Source: Marinomonas rhodophyticola (GTDB lineage Bacteria; Pseudomonadota; Gammaproteobacteria; Pseudomonadales; Marinomonadaceae). Taken from it: 64,000 bases of DNA. A program made the translations under genes and the position numbers. The stretch covers positions 330,501-394,500 of the forward strand of contig NZ_JAPEUL010000009.1 in the NCBI RefSeq assembly GCF_026113935.1, read 5' to 3'. Below the pieces are notes generated by a model, which did not search any database, was not told where the DNA came from, and saw only the letters and a list, made by a program, of their open reading frames with translations. The first letter of the stretch is position 1. Each line of letters starts with the position of its first letter. Of the stretch, positions 1 through 9,686 are shown one piece after another.

Positions 1-873
1 AGCGAGTTAACCGGTTCTTTTGCCACGCCAGCCTTAGAAAATCCTACTGGCGTGATGATGGAAGCCGCCTATCGAGATTTGGGGTTAGATTGGCGTTACA
101 TCAATTGCGAAATTCAGCCGGATGATCTGAAAAACGCTGTGTTGGGTGCGAGAGCCATGAACTGGCGCGGTTTTAACTGCTCAATACCTCATAAAGTGTC
201 CGTCATTTCTCACCTTGATGACTTAGGCGAGTCGGCCCGCATCATTGGCGCGGTCAATACCGTAGTGAATCGTAATGGCAAGTTGATTGGCGAAAATACC
301 GATGGTCGTGGTTTTGTTGAATCTGTTAAATCCAGCTTAGAGCTAACCAACAAGCGTGTTGTTTTGTTTGGTGCAGGTGGCGCGGCACGAGCGGTTGCTG
401 TTGAACTTGCCTTGGCTGGCGTGGCACAAATAATCATTGTGAACCGCAATCAAGAGCGCGGCGAAGAACTTGCCAAACTGGTTGCCGATAACACGTCGAC
501 TGGCGCGGAATACCACGCTTGGACAAAGCAATATCAGATTCCTGTCGAGACGGATTTAGTGATCAATGTAACGTCGATTGGCTTATATCCCAATGTGGAT
601 GCAGAACTAGATATAGACACAGATTCAATTAAATCTAGCATGGTAGTTGCAGATGGGATTTTCAATCCACCTGAAACGCGATTGATTCAAACCGCGAAGA
701 CCAAGGGCTGCACGACGGTCAATGGCTTGGGCATGCTCGTTCAGCAAGGCGCAATCGCCTTTGAATACTGGACTGGTAAAACCCCTTCTATCGAGGTGAT
801 GAAAGCCGCATTGAGCGATGCTTTGGACATCACAGATCTGGACATCACAGATCTGGACAGCACAGAAAAATAA
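1..873 (+). CDS. Shikimate dehydrogenase, AroE/YdiB-like (5' end outside window)
   Basis: This is the C-terminal ~290 residues of an NAD(P)-dependent shikimate/quinate dehydrogenase; the reading frame is open back to base 1, so the start lies upstream. The shikimate-binding lysine sits in GFNCSIPHK, the catalytic aspartate in ENTDGRGF, and the Rossmann loop is FGAGGAARA followed by NRNQERG, which favours NADP. The C-terminal NGLGMLVQQGAIAFEYWTG is typical of the family. Known role: reduction of 3-dehydroshikimate to shikimate in the cytosol. The last 15 residues are a short acidic repeat encoded by a DNA tandem repeat and are not part of the fold. The gene converges on the FadR-type regulator 26 bp away. 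YdiB-like quinate use cannot be excluded. Confidence 0.88.
   Translation, partial: SELTGSFATPALENPTGVMMEAAYRDLGLDWRYINCEIQPDDLKNAVLGARAMNWRGFNCSIPHKVSVISHLDDLGESARIIGAVNTVVNRNGKLIGENTDGRGFVESVKSSLELTNKRVVLFGAGGAARAVAVELALAGVAQIIIVNRNQERGEELAKLVADNTSTGAEYHAWTKQYQIPVETDLVINVTSIGLYPNVDAELDIDTDSIKSSMVVADGIFNPPETRLIQTAKTKGCTTVNGLGMLVQQGAIAFEYWTGKTPSIEVMKAALSDALDITDLDITDLDSTEK
824..865 (+). repeat. 15-bp tandem repeat at the end of the AroE-like gene
   Basis: TGGACATCACAGATC occurs twice head to tail (824-838 and 839-853) and is followed by a third partial copy. It encodes a repeated LDITD acidic tail just before the stop codon. Slippage could change the tail length in steps of five residues without breaking the frame. 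Confidence 0.8.
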
Positions 874-899
874 TAATCACTGGAATATTCAAAGATCGT

Positions 900-1676
900 T
901 CAAAGCGGATTCTGGTGCTCGTTTCTGCGTAGCGAGCGCTGGATTCGTGTTTCTTCTTGGCGCATTTTTAATAGATTATCTTCCACAAATACCAAATGCG
1001 TATGCGCCGCGGTGCGAGCGTCTTCCGCATTGCCCTCCATGATGGCTTGATACAGATTCCTATGTTGTTCCATCACACGTTGGCGTGCTGCGGGTTTTTC
1101 GAATAAATTTCTCAAGTTGCTCGAAATGCTCTTCGCCAACATGGCGTGCAGGCCGCGAAGTGTGTGTAGCAAGACCACATTGTGCGCGGCTTCCGCGATG
1201 ATCATATGAAATTCCACATCGAGCTTTGTTTCCAAGGCGAAGGCTTTATTTTGGTTGGCTTCCACCAGTTGATGAAAACAGTGAGTGAGCTTGGTTTTGT
1301 CTGCATCGGTGCTGCGCAACGCGGCGTAATAAGCGGCAAGACTTTCTAACGCATCGCGAAACTCCAACTGGTCGTATAAAAATTCATCATGGGAACTGAG
1401 CAGATCTTGCAGTGGATCGGCAAAGGAGCTGCCGAGTTGCTCCGATACATAGGTACCGCCACCATGACGACTGAATAACACGCCGCGCGCGATTAATTTT
1501 TGAATGGCTTCCCGCAACGAAGGGCGAGACACGTCAAAGCGCGCTGCCAATTCCCTTTCTGGCGGCAGTTTTTGCCCTGCCGTAAAGCTGCCTTCTAAAA
1601 TCATGCTTTCGAGCTCTTTCATGATGATGTCGGAGATTTTCGGTTGTTTAACGCGACCAAAGTGATTGGATTCCAT
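900..1676 (-). CDS. FadR/LldR-type GntR regulator
   Basis: 258-residue transcription factor with an N-terminal GntR winged helix (about residues 12-80, containing PPERELAARFDVSRPSLREAI) and an all-helical FCD ligand-binding domain (about 95-235). The start has a clear AGGAAAAG ribosome binding site on the minus strand. It is divergent from the D-lactate dehydrogenase gene. The gap holds two TGGT-N3-ACCA sites, the operator type of the PdhR/LldR branch, so it probably represses that gene and itself and is relieved by a hydroxy or keto acid such as lactate, glycolate or pyruvate. The ligand is inferred from the neighbour only. Confidence 0.88.
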   Translation of the reverse strand: MESNHFGRVKQPKISDIIMKELESMILEGSFTAGQKLPPERELAARFDVSRPSLREAIQKLIARGVLFSRHGGGTYVSEQLGSSFADPLQDLLSSHDEFLYDQLEFRDALESLAAYYAALRSTDADKTKLTHCFHQLVEANQNKAFALETKLDVEFHMIIAEAAHNVVLLHTLRGLHAMLAKSISSNLRNLFEKPAARQRVMEQHRNLYQAIMEGNAEDARTAAHTHLVFVEDNLLKMRQEETRIQRSLRRNEHQNPL

Positions 1677-1738
1677 GGCTTTTCCTAAAAATGGTTTTTA
1701 AATATTTCTTTCGTAAAAGCTGTGTGTAAGTTTAAAAG

Positions 1739-1749
1739 TGGTAAAACCA
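1739..1749. promoter_or_regulatory. GntR/FadR-type operator 1
   Basis: TGGT-aaa-ACCA lies just upstream of the regulator gene. It matches the TGGT-N3-ACCA core of PdhR/LldR boxes, with partial symmetry beyond the core (AGTGGT/ACCAAT). Confidence 0.6.
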
Positions 1750-1842
1750 ATTAATCTTGCTGCTAAAATTCACGAAATATCGACTAAATTATAAGTTGAC
1801 AAAGTTTCTTTGAATTCTTACTGTGCCTTATATTTAAAAGGT

Positions 1843-1861
1843 AAATTGGTCTTACCAATTT
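1843..1861. promoter_or_regulatory. GntR/FadR-type operator 2
   Basis: AAATTGGT-ctt-ACCAATTT is a perfect 8+8 palindrome about 65 bp before the dehydrogenase start. The core equals the PdhR/LldR consensus. With the site at 1739 it makes a two-operator control region like that of E. coli lldPRD. Confidence 0.7.
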
Positions 1862-1927
1862 GTCTAGCGTTAATTTTCAATACTAATACTTTCTAACAAT
1901 AAAAAGGCTACCGCCGTGGAAGCTTCT

Positions 1928-4808
1928 ATGAACACTGATTCACTTGCTGATAAAACCGCTCAATATCGCGATCTGTATTTAGCACTAAAAGACGCTAAAA
2001 AGGGCGCGATTGATGAGACTCGATTGATCCGCGATCCATTGCGCACCTTGGCGTATGGTACAGATGCGAGTTTTTATCGCTTGATTCCGCAATTGGTGGT
2101 GCGAGTCGATAACGAAGCGGAAGTGCAGTTGGTGCTGAAAGAAGCCAGAAAGCGCAATTTACCGGTAACCTTTCGTGCGGCGGGTACGAGTTTGTCTGGG
2201 CAGGCAGTAACCGATTCCATCTTGATGCAATTGTCCGATAACTGGAAAGGTCATCGACTGCATGACCATGGTCGTTCTATTTCCCTCCAGCCAGGCATTA
2301 TTGGTGCATGCGCCAATCAGCTGCTAGCGCCTTTCCAGCGTAAAATCGGCCCAGATCCTGCGTCCATTAATGCTTGTATGATTGGCGGCATCGCAGCGAA
2401 CAACGCCAGTGGTATGTGTTGCGGCACGGCGCAAAACAGCTATCACACCATTCAAAGTGCCCGCTTGATTTTTGCCGATGGTTCCCTATTGGATACCGCT
2501 GATGGAGCAAGTCGTTTAGCCTTTGGAAATCGCAATGCTGACTTGCTGGATACGCTGGTTCGTTTGTCTAAAAGTGTGCAAGCCAATAGCGAATTAGCCG
2601 ACAAAATTAGACACAAATATCGTTTAAAAAACACGACAGGATACAGTTTAAACAGCCTAACCGATTACCAAGATCCCTTTGATATCTTGCTGCATCTGAT
2701 GATCGGCTCCGAAGGGACTTTGGGTTTTATCAGCGAAGTGACCTATGAAACCGTGGTAGATCACCCCATAAAAGCCGCCGCGATGATCTTCTTTGAGGAT
2801 ATGGAAGCTACCTGTCGAGCGGTGACGGCGCTAAAAAGTTCACCAGTTTCTGCGGTAGAATTGATCGACCGTGCTGGCTTGCGTGCGGTGGAAGGCAAAC
2901 CTGGGATGCCGGAACTGTTGTCGTCTCTTGGCGCACAAGCAGCGGGTTTATTGGTTGATGTACGCGCTGCCGATGCCGAAGAATTAGAAGCCAATTTGGC
3001 CTTGGTGACACAAGCCTTAAGCGGTCAAGCCACACTCAACCCTATTGAATTTACCCAAGACAAAGTCATCTACGATTCCTATTGGAAGATTCGCAAAGGC
3101 TTGTTTCCTGCCGTTGGTGCGGTGCGTCCTGTTGGCACCACGGTCATCATCGAAGACGTGGCCTTCCCTGTCGAACAACTCGCCGAAGGTGTTTTAGAAC
3201 TACAAGGGGTGTTTCAAAAGTATGGTTATCGCGAAGCGATTTTGTTCGGTCACGCGTTAGAGGGCAATTTGCATTTCGTGTTTACCCAAGGTTTTGATGA
3301 TCCGAAGGAAGTGAAACGCTACGAACAACTGATGGACGAAGTGGCGCAATTAGTCGCGGTGAAATACAAGGGGCTCGTTGAAAGCGGAACACGGCACAGG
3401 TCGCAACATGGCGCCTTATGTGGAATTGGAATGGGGCAAAGAAGCCTACGACATAATGTGGCAAATCAAGCGTGCCTTTGACCCGCAAGGCTTGCTCAAC
3501 CCAGATGTGATCTTGTCACACAATGCCAACTTGCATGTGCAGAACCTCAAACCCTTGCCCAAAGCCAATGACAAAGTGGATACCTGCATCGAATGTGGTT
3601 TTTGTGAATCCTCTTGTCCATCCAAATCCATTACCTTAACGCCTCGTCAGCGTATTGTGATTTGGCGTGAGATTCAGCGATTAACCGCAATGGGTACAGA
3701 TCCGCAACGCTTAGCGGAGTTAAGAAAAGACTATGATTATCAAGGGGTTGATACCTGTGCTGGTTGCGGCTTGTGTTCAATGCAATGTCCCGTTGGCATC
3801 AATACCGGCGATTTAACCCGCGAATTACGTCATGATCGTCACCCAGACAGTAAAGTTGGCTATTGGGTTGCTGATCATTTTGAAGGCGTCACTAAAACAG
3901 CAAAAGTCGGCCTCAATCTTGCCAGTGGAGCCCGTCGAGTTATGGGTGACTCAGGCATGACAACCATTAGTTCGGCGATGAATAAAGTCTCCAATGGTGC
4001 TGTGCCGAAGTGGCATAAACAGATGCCCAACGCTGCGTCATCATTGAAGTCTATTCCTGTCTTGCAATGTGATGATATGCAAAGCAATGACCTACAAAAA
4101 GAAGTCATCTACTTCCCTAGCTGTGCGACTCGTGTCATGGGCGCTGGGCCAAATGCCGACGATAAACGCTCCGTCATGGAGGTGATGTTCTCTGTATTGC
4201 AAAAAGCAGGCTATAAAGTCACTGTACCCAAAGACATAGATAGCCAATGCTGTGGTATGGCGTTTCAATCCAAAGGGCAATTCGACGCAGCGAACAAAAA
4301 AGCCAATGACCTCAATCGTTTACTGCTCGACGCCAGCGATAATGGCAGAATCCCCATCGTTTGCGATGTCAGTCCTTGCTTGCTACGCATGCAGGAAAGT
4401 CTTGATCCACGCTTAGATCTTCATGAACAAGTGGGCTTTGTCTCCGCTCACGTGATGCCAAACCTAACCGTGAAAGAAAAGCTCGGCAAAATCGCCCTTC
4501 ATGTGACGTGCAGCACAACCCGCATGGGACTCGCCGACAGCTTCGTACAGCTTGCTCATCAACTCGCTGAGGAAGTTATTATCCCACCAGACATTACCTG
4601 CTGCGGCTTTGCCGGCGACAAAGGCTTTTCCACACCCGAACTCAACGCCAGCGCCTTGAAAACCCTAGCCAAAGCCGTAGAAGGCTGCGAAGCGGGCTAC
4701 TCCAATAGCCGTACCTGCGAGATTGGCTTATCGGAACACAGCGGCATCGAGTATCAATCCATCGTCTACCTGGTTGATCAACTGACTCAATCTTCGAGGG
4801 TTTTGTAG
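1928..4808 (+). CDS. Fused FAD/Fe-S D-lactate dehydrogenase, Dld-II type (one-base frameshift at 3370-3376)
   Basis: About 960-residue membrane-associated respiratory 2-hydroxyacid dehydrogenase. The N-terminal half carries the FAD_binding_4 fold (FRAAGTSLSGQ, IGGIAANNASGMCCGT) and the FAD-oxidase C domain. The second half has two ferredoxin cysteine motifs (CIECGFCESSCPS and CAGCGLCSMQCPV) and CCG domains (QCCGMAFQ, CCGFAGDKG). This fusion matches quinone-linked D-lactate dehydrogenase Dld-II. Glycolate or D-2-hydroxyglutarate oxidation is the alternative. At 3370-3376 the DNA reads GGGGCTC; removing one G restores the invariant KAEHGTGRNMAPYVE. ATG 1928 is preferred because GGAAG lies 5 nt upstream; GTG 1916 is also possible. 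Control is probably by the divergent FadR-type protein. Confidence 0.88.
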
Positions 4809-4966
4809 GTCGCGGCTTTAGCCCGACGAGATGTAATTTGCTGTGCTGAATTTTTTGTCGGCATAAATGCCGACCTACAAGTAATTGTTTTATATAAATT
4901 TTGTAGGTTGTGCCTTTAGGCCAACAATGCCTTATTGTCGGCATAAATTCCGACCTACAAAAAGTA
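4806..4966. repeat. REP/BIME-like inverted repeat cluster
   Basis: Several related palindromic units lie in alternating orientation. Examples are TTGTAGGTCGCGGC-ttta-GCCCGAC, TTGTCGGCATAAATGCCGAC followed by CTACAA, and TTGTAGGTTGTGCC-ttta-GGCCAAC. Each has the TTGTAGGT flank and a GCC/GGC stem seen in gammaproteobacterial REP elements. They fill the space between the dehydrogenase and the TauE gene. Confidence 0.8.
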
Positions 4967-4983
4967 CTGTTTTAACGGGCTAT

Positions 4984-5008
4984 GGTTGGGCTGTAAAGCC
5001 CAATAACC
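4984..5008. terminator. Hairpin between convergent genes
   Basis: GTTGGGCT-gtaa-AGCCCAA forms a stem directly after the REP cluster and before the end of the convergent TauE gene. There is no long T tract, so the terminator role is tentative. Confidence 0.45.
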
Positions 5009-5815
5009 TTAAAGCATGAAGGTCGAGTACAAGCCAAATCCGCAGACGATGAGTAGCGCCCAGCCGACGAATTGGAAAAAGACGGGTGTTTCGGCTTTTT
5101 GAATGCGGTTGTGGAGCTTTTGTCCGAAGACGTGACCAATCAAGGCGCAAGGCAGTAACCAAAGTTGGTGGATGAGTTGTAGGTCGATGCCGGCGATGAG
5201 GAAGGACACCATTTTGATCATCACCAGAATAAACCAAAGCACGAATAAGGTATCGCGCAGTTGGTGGCGTGGGACTTTGGTAGCGAAGACGGAGACGATA
5301 AGCGGTGCGCCTATTAAGGAGGTGCCGCTGACGTAGCCGCCGAGCATGAGGAAAACCGTATCGAGGAATTTGTTGTTGGTGTAAAAGGGTTTATTGAGAA
5401 TATAAGACACGGCAAATACCGCGACGATGACGAAAATCACCCCAGTGACTATGTTGCCCGGTAAGGTTAATAAACCAAATACGCCGATCAATTTCGGCAC
5501 TATCATGATACCGAGGGCTTTTTTCAAATAGCCCCACGCGATGTTGCCCTGCGCTTCTTGCGGTGCTTCGCCTCGCTCTGCGGCGAGTTGAGCTTGCTGC
5601 TTGGTGGTTTTTGCCCCTTGCCATGCAATCCAGCTGGAAAACACCAAAAGATGGATGGAAATAATGGGGAGAAATAACAGAGGATCGTTTTTTACTAATA
5701 ATAGAAAAGGTAATGCAAGGACCGCACCGCCAAATCCTAAGCCACTGCGAACAAAGCCGCTCCATATAAAAATGGCACCGATTAAGGCATATTGCCACCA
5801 GAATAAGTTTTCCAT
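5009..5815 (-). CDS. TauE/SafE family membrane permease
   Basis: 268 residues with about eight hydrophobic segments and the two-half TauE/SafE layout; the N-terminal SGLGFGGAVLALPFLLL and the central SGTSLIGAPLIV are the paired family motifs. Members export sulfite, sulfoacetate or other small organic anions across the inner membrane. A good AAGGA site precedes the ATG on the minus strand. The short charged stretch in the first third (KTTKQQAQLAAERGEAPQEA) is an unusually long cytoplasmic loop. The gene stands alone between convergent and divergent neighbours, so the substrate cannot be told from context. Confidence 0.82.
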   Translation of the reverse strand: MENLFWWQYALIGAIFIWSGFVRSGLGFGGAVLALPFLLLVKNDPLLFLPIISIHLLVFSSWIAWQGAKTTKQQAQLAAERGEAPQEAQGNIAWGYLKKALGIMIVPKLIGVFGLLTLPGNIVTGVIFVIVAVFAVSYILNKPFYTNNKFLDTVFLMLGGYVSGTSLIGAPLIVSVFATKVPRHQLRDTLFVLWFILVMIKMVSFLIAGIDLQLIHQLWLLPCALIGHVFGQKLHNRIQKAETPVFFQFVGWALLIVCGFGLYSTFML

Positions 5816-5898
5816 ATTAATCCTTGTTGATAAGTCGTCGGTCGTTATTCGTGCGTCAGTGTAACCAAATTTTGCTTTTTAGACTCTTGCTTTTGAGG

Positions 5899-6790
5899 TT
5901 AAGAGCTTGGATGGAACCAGCTTTGTTGATGAAGGTATTGCGTGAGTTCGTCACGTAATAGTTTAGCTCTCGCAGACAGGCTGCGACGATAGGGCCAGAC
6001 TAAAAAAATCTCTCTATTTTGGCCGCGCCATTCAGGCAAAACCCGAATAAGTTCGCCTGTTGCTAGCGCACCGTGCACCATGCTCATGGGCATTAATGCT
6101 ATGCCTGCGCCTGCTTTGGCAAGGTTGAGCGTAATGTTCATGTCGTTGCTAATATGTTGGTGTTCTTTTTTCATTGGATAGTTTTCGCCTTGACGATTCA
6201 TCAGTAACCAATCAGAAAACATATTGGAGGCGATGCTTGGGGATTGCTGTAAGGCGTCTATCGAGCTAGGCAGCAAAAAGGATACTTTGGGCGATGCAAC
6301 TAAAATGGGACTCGATATGACCGATGCGCTTCTGAATAAGAGACGAGCTGGGTTGTTGCCCAGAGCGCAATGCGATGTCGGCGCGCGTGTCTCTTATGTC
6401 TTGCACCGTGTTGCTCAGTTCGATGTTTAATTCAATCTCTGGGTGTTGTTGCACAAAGTCTCGCCAAAATTCATCCAGTGGTCCACTGCCTAAATTGACT
6501 GGCGCTAATATTTTTAAGTCGCCTTTTAAGCTGTTCAAGGTTTGATCGAGATTGGAAATACGTTGATCCAGTGCATCGATGAATTCGGCGCATTCTTGGT
6601 AGTAGCTTTCCCCTATTGGCGTCAGTGTGAGGCCTTTTGTTGAGCGATGTAATAGCTCGCAGCCAAGTTTTTGTTCAAGCGCACTGATACGACGTGACAC
6701 GGTAGCGATGGTCATATCGAGATGCTGAGCCGCAGCGGTCAGGCTATTTTTGTTGGCCGCAGTGATAAAAATCTTTAGATCATCAAGCAT
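5899..6790 (-). CDS. LysR-family regulator (one-base frameshift at 6307-6313)
   Basis: About 296 residues after correction. The N-terminal helix-turn-helix is MLDDLKIFITAANKNSLTAAAQHLDM-type, followed by a LysR substrate-binding domain with a DTRADIALRSG stretch typical of the CrgA/AaeR-like group. The minus strand reads GAGTCCC at the break. With one C fewer, the protein continues as IESILVASPK and then joins the downstream frame (LLPSSIDALQQ). It is divergent from the DUF2798 gene and the spacer holds strong inverted repeats, so it probably controls that gene and itself. The effector is unknown. Confidence 0.85.
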
Positions 6791-6798
6791 TTTGCATT

Positions 6799-6837
6799 TT
6801 TGTAAATTTGATTTTAAAAAATCAGTATATTTACAAA
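6799..6837. promoter_or_regulatory. Nested inverted repeats in the LysR/DUF2798 spacer
   Basis: TTTGTAAAT (6799-6807) and ATTTACAAA (6829-6837) are perfect inverted arms 21 bp apart. Between them lies a second near-palindrome, GATTTT-aa-AAAATC. This suits a LysR-type recognition and activation region. Confidence 0.5.
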
Positions 6838-6942
6838 TAAAGATGCTTGCTAGTATGTATCTAAGGTTTGAGTCGTTTACTTACTTTTTGTCTGGGGCAC
6901 TCTTTATTTAAGAGAAGACGATAAGTTCATCAGGAGAGAAAA

Positions 6943-7158
6943 ATGAAACACAGAATTATTTTTGCAGTGCTTATGTCCTTCACCTTGTCATTGATGATGT
7001 CGGCGTGGATTACCTACGTGAACATTGGATTACACCCAGATTTTGTGTCCTTTTGGCTGCATGCTTGGGTATTAGCATGGCCCGCAGCAGGCATTATTTC
7101 TTTTATTGCCGGGCCATTCTTACATGGTTTAGCGCATAAGATTGCCGCGAAAATTTAG
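6943..7158 (+). CDS. DUF2798 small membrane protein
   Basis: 71 residues with two transmembrane segments (about residues 5-27 and 40-62), matching DUF2798 in length and in the pattern HAWVLAWPAAGIISFIAGP. The start has AGGAGAG 6 nt upstream. Function is unknown in the family. It is the only gene divergent from the LysR regulator and is followed by a strong terminator, so it is probably a single-gene LysR target. Confidence 0.8.
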   Translation: MKHRIIFAVLMSFTLSLMMSAWITYVNIGLHPDFVSFWLHAWVLAWPAAGIISFIAGPFLHGLAHKIAAKI

Positions 7159-7201
7159 CGCATTTACATTATGCTTTGTAGAGCTTGAATAGCAAAAATG
7201 A

Positions 7202-7233
7202 AAAACCCGCTGTGCAGCGGGTTTTGTTTTTTT
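7202..7233. terminator. Bidirectional rho-independent terminator
   Basis: AAAACCCGCTG-tg-CAGCGGGTTTT followed by a T-rich tract. It serves the DUF2798 gene and, by its A-rich left arm, the convergent AGCS gene. Confidence 0.9.
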
Positions 7234-7259
7234 AACCTTACTAATGTCGTATTCGTCGT

Positions 7260-8666
7260 TTATTTACTGGGTTTTTCATCCCAAACACTGAGATCAATAT
7301 CGTCACGAATTTCTGGATAGTCATCTGAGTTAAATACGGGGGTTTTTGTTTTCAACTGAGTGAAATAGTCTTTGGTGAGTTTTATCACCAATCCTGAGAG
7401 CATCATAATAGCGATTAGGTTAATGGTCGCCATGAGGCCCATCGCAGCGTCTGCGGCGTTAAATACCATCGCCACACTTTCATAAGCGCCCCATGGGATC
7501 ATGCCCAGAGCGAGGATACGTAAAATAAAAATCCCTGGCTTGTTTGCCCACTTTAGGTACGTTAGCGCATTTTCTGCATAGGTGTAGTTACCAATGATAG
7601 AAGTAAACGCGAAGAAGAAAATGGCGATCGCCACAAAGTAATGGCCTGCGCTACCAATGTGAGTGGTCAAGGCGGTTTGTGTCAACATGATGCCCGTTTC
7701 ACCGTTACCCAACGCGCCGGATAGCAGAATCATCAGTGCCGTCGCGGTACAGATCAATAGCGTATCAATAAAAACACCTAAGGATTGCACCATACCCTGA
7801 GAAGCTGGGTGATGAGGGTTTGGCGTAGCAACCGCAGCGATGTTTGGCGCAGAACCCATACCCGCTTCGTTGGAAAACAAACCACGTTTTACGCCGTTTA
7901 GCATGGCACCTAGTACACCGCCTGCCGCTTGTTCAATACCAAAGGCGCTTTTGACGATTAACGCAAACGCCGCAGGCACATCAGAAAGATTGGTAAAGAT
8001 TACATACAAGGCGAGTAGTAGGTATAAAACTGCCATGAATGGCACAACGATTTCAGCAAAACGTGCGATTTTCTTGATACCACCGAAGATAACAATCGCT
8101 GCTAGCAGCATGATAACGATGCCGGTCACACTGGTGTCGATACCAAATGCGCCTTCCATTGCGCCTGCAATCGAGTTGGCTTGAACCGCATTAAAGACCA
8201 AACCAAAGGCCAAGATAAGCGCCAGCGAAAATACCGCGCCAGCCCAAGGGGCTTTTAAGCCTTTGCTGATATAAAACGCTGGACCACCACGTAATTGTCC
8301 ATTTTGATCACGCATTTTGTAGAGTTGAGCCAAGGTGCTTTCTGCATAGGCAGTCGCCATACCGATTAGGGCAACGACCCACATCCAGAAAATAGCACCA
8401 GGGCCACCTAAATATAACGCGACAGCTACACCTGTCATGTTGCCTGTTCCAACACGAGAAGCGAGGCTAGTACAAAGGGCTTGGAAAGGAGATATACCGC
8501 CACGATCAGATTGTGGGGCTTTAAGAACAGTACGGATGAATTCTGGAAAACGTCGAACCTGAATAAAACCTAGACGTAAAGTGAAATATACGCCGACGGC
8601 TAGTAGTCCATAGATGAGGATATACCCCCAGAAAATCGTGTTTAAAAAGTCTATGATTGCTGCCAT
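7260..8666 (-). CDS. Sodium:alanine/glycine symporter, AGCS family
   Basis: 468-residue inner-membrane transporter with about 11 hydrophobic segments. Family motifs are visible: SPFQALCTSLASRVGTGNMTGVA in TM3, GGPGAIFWMW, and NEAGMGSAPNIAA. It imports alanine or glycine with Na+ (or H+). ATG 8666 is chosen because GGGAG lies about 9 nt upstream; GTG 8675 would leave the Shine-Dalgarno site too close. It is followed by a bidirectional terminator and appears to be monocistronic. Confidence 0.9.
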   Translation of the reverse strand: MAAIIDFLNTIFWGYILIYGLLAVGVYFTLRLGFIQVRRFPEFIRTVLKAPQSDRGGISPFQALCTSLASRVGTGNMTGVAVALYLGGPGAIFWMWVVALIGMATAYAESTLAQLYKMRDQNGQLRGGPAFYISKGLKAPWAGAVFSLALILAFGLVFNAVQANSIAGAMEGAFGIDTSVTGIVIMLLAAIVIFGGIKKIARFAEIVVPFMAVLYLLLALYVIFTNLSDVPAAFALIVKSAFGIEQAAGGVLGAMLNGVKRGLFSNEAGMGSAPNIAAVATPNPHHPASQGMVQSLGVFIDTLLICTATALMILLSGALGNGETGIMLTQTALTTHIGSAGHYFVAIAIFFFAFTSIIGNYTYAENALTYLKWANKPGIFILRILALGMIPWGAYESVAMVFNAADAAMGLMATINLIAIMMLSGLVIKLTKDYFTQLKTKTPVFNSDDYPEIRDDIDLSVWDEKPSK

Positions 8667-8864
8667 GTAGGGCACTCCCGTTATTCGATAATATCGATTG
8701 TGTTATTGTTCGTGGGTTGAATGCTAGGAGTGCTTTTTTGTAAAAAGACACCCTAAGAAACGCGTAGAATCGTAAAAAAGGGTGCAAGAGTAGCGATTTT
8801 ATGAAAAACCGCAAGATAAAAGCTGCAAAAATGTGCATTAATGGTGCATAAAAGATGGGTTTAT

Positions 8865-8886
8865 AAGGTTTTATAGGCTAAACCTT
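8865..8886. terminator. Hairpin downstream of the PNPOx-like gene
   Basis: AAGGTTT-tataggct-AAACCTT gives a perfect 7-bp stem about 45 bp past the corrected stop codon. There is no long T run. Confidence 0.4.
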
Positions 8887-8931
8887 GGTAATTCTCATCT
8901 TTTTCAATCTTGGCCTTGTGATTTTTGTGTG

Positions 8932-9581
8932 TTAGTACGCATCGGGCGGTGTTGGCTGAGTATAGTGTTCCGTTTGAATCGGGTCTTGCTCAATCGATAC
9001 CCATTCTCTTTTAAAGGAACGACACCTGCCCACACAGGCCATTCGTTATCGGCTGGATCATCGATGGGAGGCTCGGCACGCATTTTTACCGAGGCTTCTT
9101 CGATTTTGATTCGCACAACGCCAGTGGCTTTTATTTCTTGTTCGTTCACTGGGCGTAACGCTTCCCAACGACCTGGGCTGACTTTGTCTAAGAAAAGCTT
9201 GAACTGACGTACCTTTTCTTCTTTATCGTCAATGAGTTCTGGCACACCAAATAAGGTGACAGAACGATAGTTCACAGAGTGATGCATGGCGGAACGCGCC
9301 AGTACTAAACCATCTAATAAGCTCACGTTAATGCAGACTTTTTCTGGCTCGTCGATGGGGCCTTTGACGTTACGAGCTTTAGAGTGAGCATGCCAATAAA
9401 AGTAGTCGCCCTCACGCCAATGGCAAGTGGGAGTCACAAAAACCTGTCCATCCTTCGTTTGTCCAACGTGGCACATTAACGCCGCATCGATAATCTCTAT
9501 GGCTAAGTCTTTGTCGTAGGACGCGCGATTTGGCCCGCGTTTGACTTTACTTAATGCGGTTTCTTCTAGTGACTGGCTCAT
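8932..9581 (-). CDS. PNPOx-like flavoprotein (one-base frameshift at 9009-9012)
   Basis: About 216 residues of the pyridoxamine 5'-phosphate oxidase-like split-barrel fold (about residues 25-165), with a central HWREGDYFYWHAHSKARN typical of FMN-binding relatives of unknown substrate. The start has AAGGAGAGA just upstream. Near the end, a T4 run (minus-strand A4) should be T5. The corrected tail is KREWVSIEQDPIQTEHYTQP and ends at 8932, a normal end for the family. Uncorrected, the frame runs to 8904 with an atypical basic tail. It is divergent from a MocR regulator, which suggests a role in vitamin B6 or amine metabolism. Confidence 0.8.
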
Positions 9582-9686
9582 GCATTCTCTCCTTGTGTCT
9601 CAATGGGGGTTTGGTTATAACCAGACTGTAGAGAAAACTGGCTTCTATAAGAATAGCCAGAATGAAGATAAAAAAGCAGGCCAGAT

